A program made the translations under genes and the position numbers. A DNA stretch of 64,000 nt from positions 21,087,675 to 21,151,674 of the forward strand of contig CM063506.1 of the NCBI GenBank assembly GCA_032207245.1. Reading direction: 5' to 3'. Below the pieces are notes generated by a model. That model saw nothing but the letters and a program-made list of their open reading frames with translations, had not been told where the DNA came from and ran no database searches. This document shows, in pieces, positions 63,401 to 64,000 of this stretch. This DNA comes from Pardosa pseudoannulata (Eukaryota; Arthropoda; Arachnida; Araneae; Lycosidae). Numbering within the stretch: the stretch's first letter is position 1; each line of letters starts with the position of its first letter.

Positions 63401-64000
63401 AGAGAGAGAGAGAGAAAGAATGAATGAATGAATAAAAAAGAAAAACAAGTGGAAAGGATTAGGAAAAAAAGATATTTTTCGGGTGACTTAGAGGCATAAA
63501 AGCTAGAAACTACTGCCTTAGGGTATAATTTAGAAGGAAATACCACTACGGTTTGACTGAACATTTGGGTGCCCCCTGCCAGATCAGCAATAAAGTGCCA
63601 AGTATGGCAACCCATACTATTTACTCCTCTCTTTGCCATGTCATTTTTAAATTTTTGTTCATTCCAGAGCAGGCTCTCTTTATGCAACCATTTACTAACA
63701 CATGAAATGTGCCTAATTCCCATTGGGTTATAAAATTGTGAAATTAAATTCATTGGTTGGGTGGTCAGCAGTAATGTCACCAAAAATTCAGTTGTACTTA
63801 TTTTTTTTATTTTATTTTTTTTTTTGGGGGGGGGGGATCAATGATTGATAAAATTTAAATACTATAAATCTTAAACAAAATTTTAAATTGCAAAAAGCAC
63901 TTGCAATTAATATACTTAACTATTTATCTGAGTTTATTTTATCTATTGAGTAATTAATATATTTTGAAATTAAAATTATAATTTTATAATGGTGAAAAGG
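62500..64000. other. Right flank, no exon seen
   Basis: A poly-A/(GA)n tract lies at 63370-63416 and a G homopolymer at 63826-63836. The minus frame 63340-63783 (147 codons) has no recognised domain and its last third is homopolymer. Minus-strand sequence near 63085-63115 has a GGGTTCAAAACTGC B-box-like motif, possibly a SINE trace. Confidence 0.5.

Overview
This is a eukaryotic nuclear window: AT-rich, intron-bearing, full of microsatellites and loaded with DNA transposons. No prokaryotic features are present. The transposon spectrum (an intact Tc1-type element, mariners, hAT, piggyBac, pogo/Tigger, RTE/jockey-like LINE remnants, tRNA-derived SINEs, a solo LTR) and the style of the host exons suggest an arthropod. 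A spider or other chelicerate is my best guess; this is inference, since no ribosomal or mitochondrial marker is present.

Two host genes can be rebuilt by joining exons at splice sites and checking reading phase; both lie on the minus strand. (1) An SLC22-type (organic cation/anion transporter-like) major facilitator gene occupies about 1663-18302. Five exons were found (18302-17995, 16094-15864, 13046-12850, 10011-9775, 1754-1663), covering TM1 to about TM7 and the TM9-10 region. The 5' exon, the TM8 exon(s) and the 3' end were not found. (2) A CEP95 (CCDC45) centrosomal coiled-coil gene occupies 41881-62490. Thirteen phase-compatible exons encode about 519 residues up to the natural stop; the 5' exon(s) lie beyond the right edge of the window.

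From left to right: 1-157 may be an exon of a secreted C1q-like protein. Region 1.6-18.3 kb is the transporter gene, its introns filled by a deleted Tc1 (2441-3160), a hAT (4910-5452), a pogo/Tigger remnant with a PCNA-box-like tail (5820-6733), a frameshifted THAP exon (8634-8811), three sister hAT-like elements each with a perfect 8-bp duplication (13139-13996, 16278-17272, 18418-19847) and an apparently intact Tc1-family transposon (14103-15607). Region 18.4-31 kb holds repeats: 171-bp tandem repeats, an 8-bp-TSD MITE (22241-22823), another hAT (25938-26395), a solo LTR (27938-28877) and a LINE tail (29400-30033). Region 31-41 kb is a graveyard of nested elements: a host MITE invaded by a piggyBac (31956-32514) and a hAT (32670-33148); a THAP exon and a convergent unknown-family exon lying between long inverted repeats (about 34370-36200); a mariner with long inverted repeats (37175-38961); and a second mariner abutting a GTF2IRD2-like hAT (39211-40860). 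Region 41.9-62.5 kb is CEP95, whose introns carry smaller fragments (LINE RNase H, mariner tail, Tc1 heads, SINE, LINE RT). A near-perfect 36-bp-arm hairpin lies just past the CEP95 stop codon.

The most unusual object is the 33.8-36.3 kb block. Two exons face inward, one encoding a THAP zinc finger, and each is preceded by an inverted-repeat copy of a TGACGTCA/TGATGTCA-bearing sequence. It could be an undescribed two-gene DNA transposon or a rearranged host locus.
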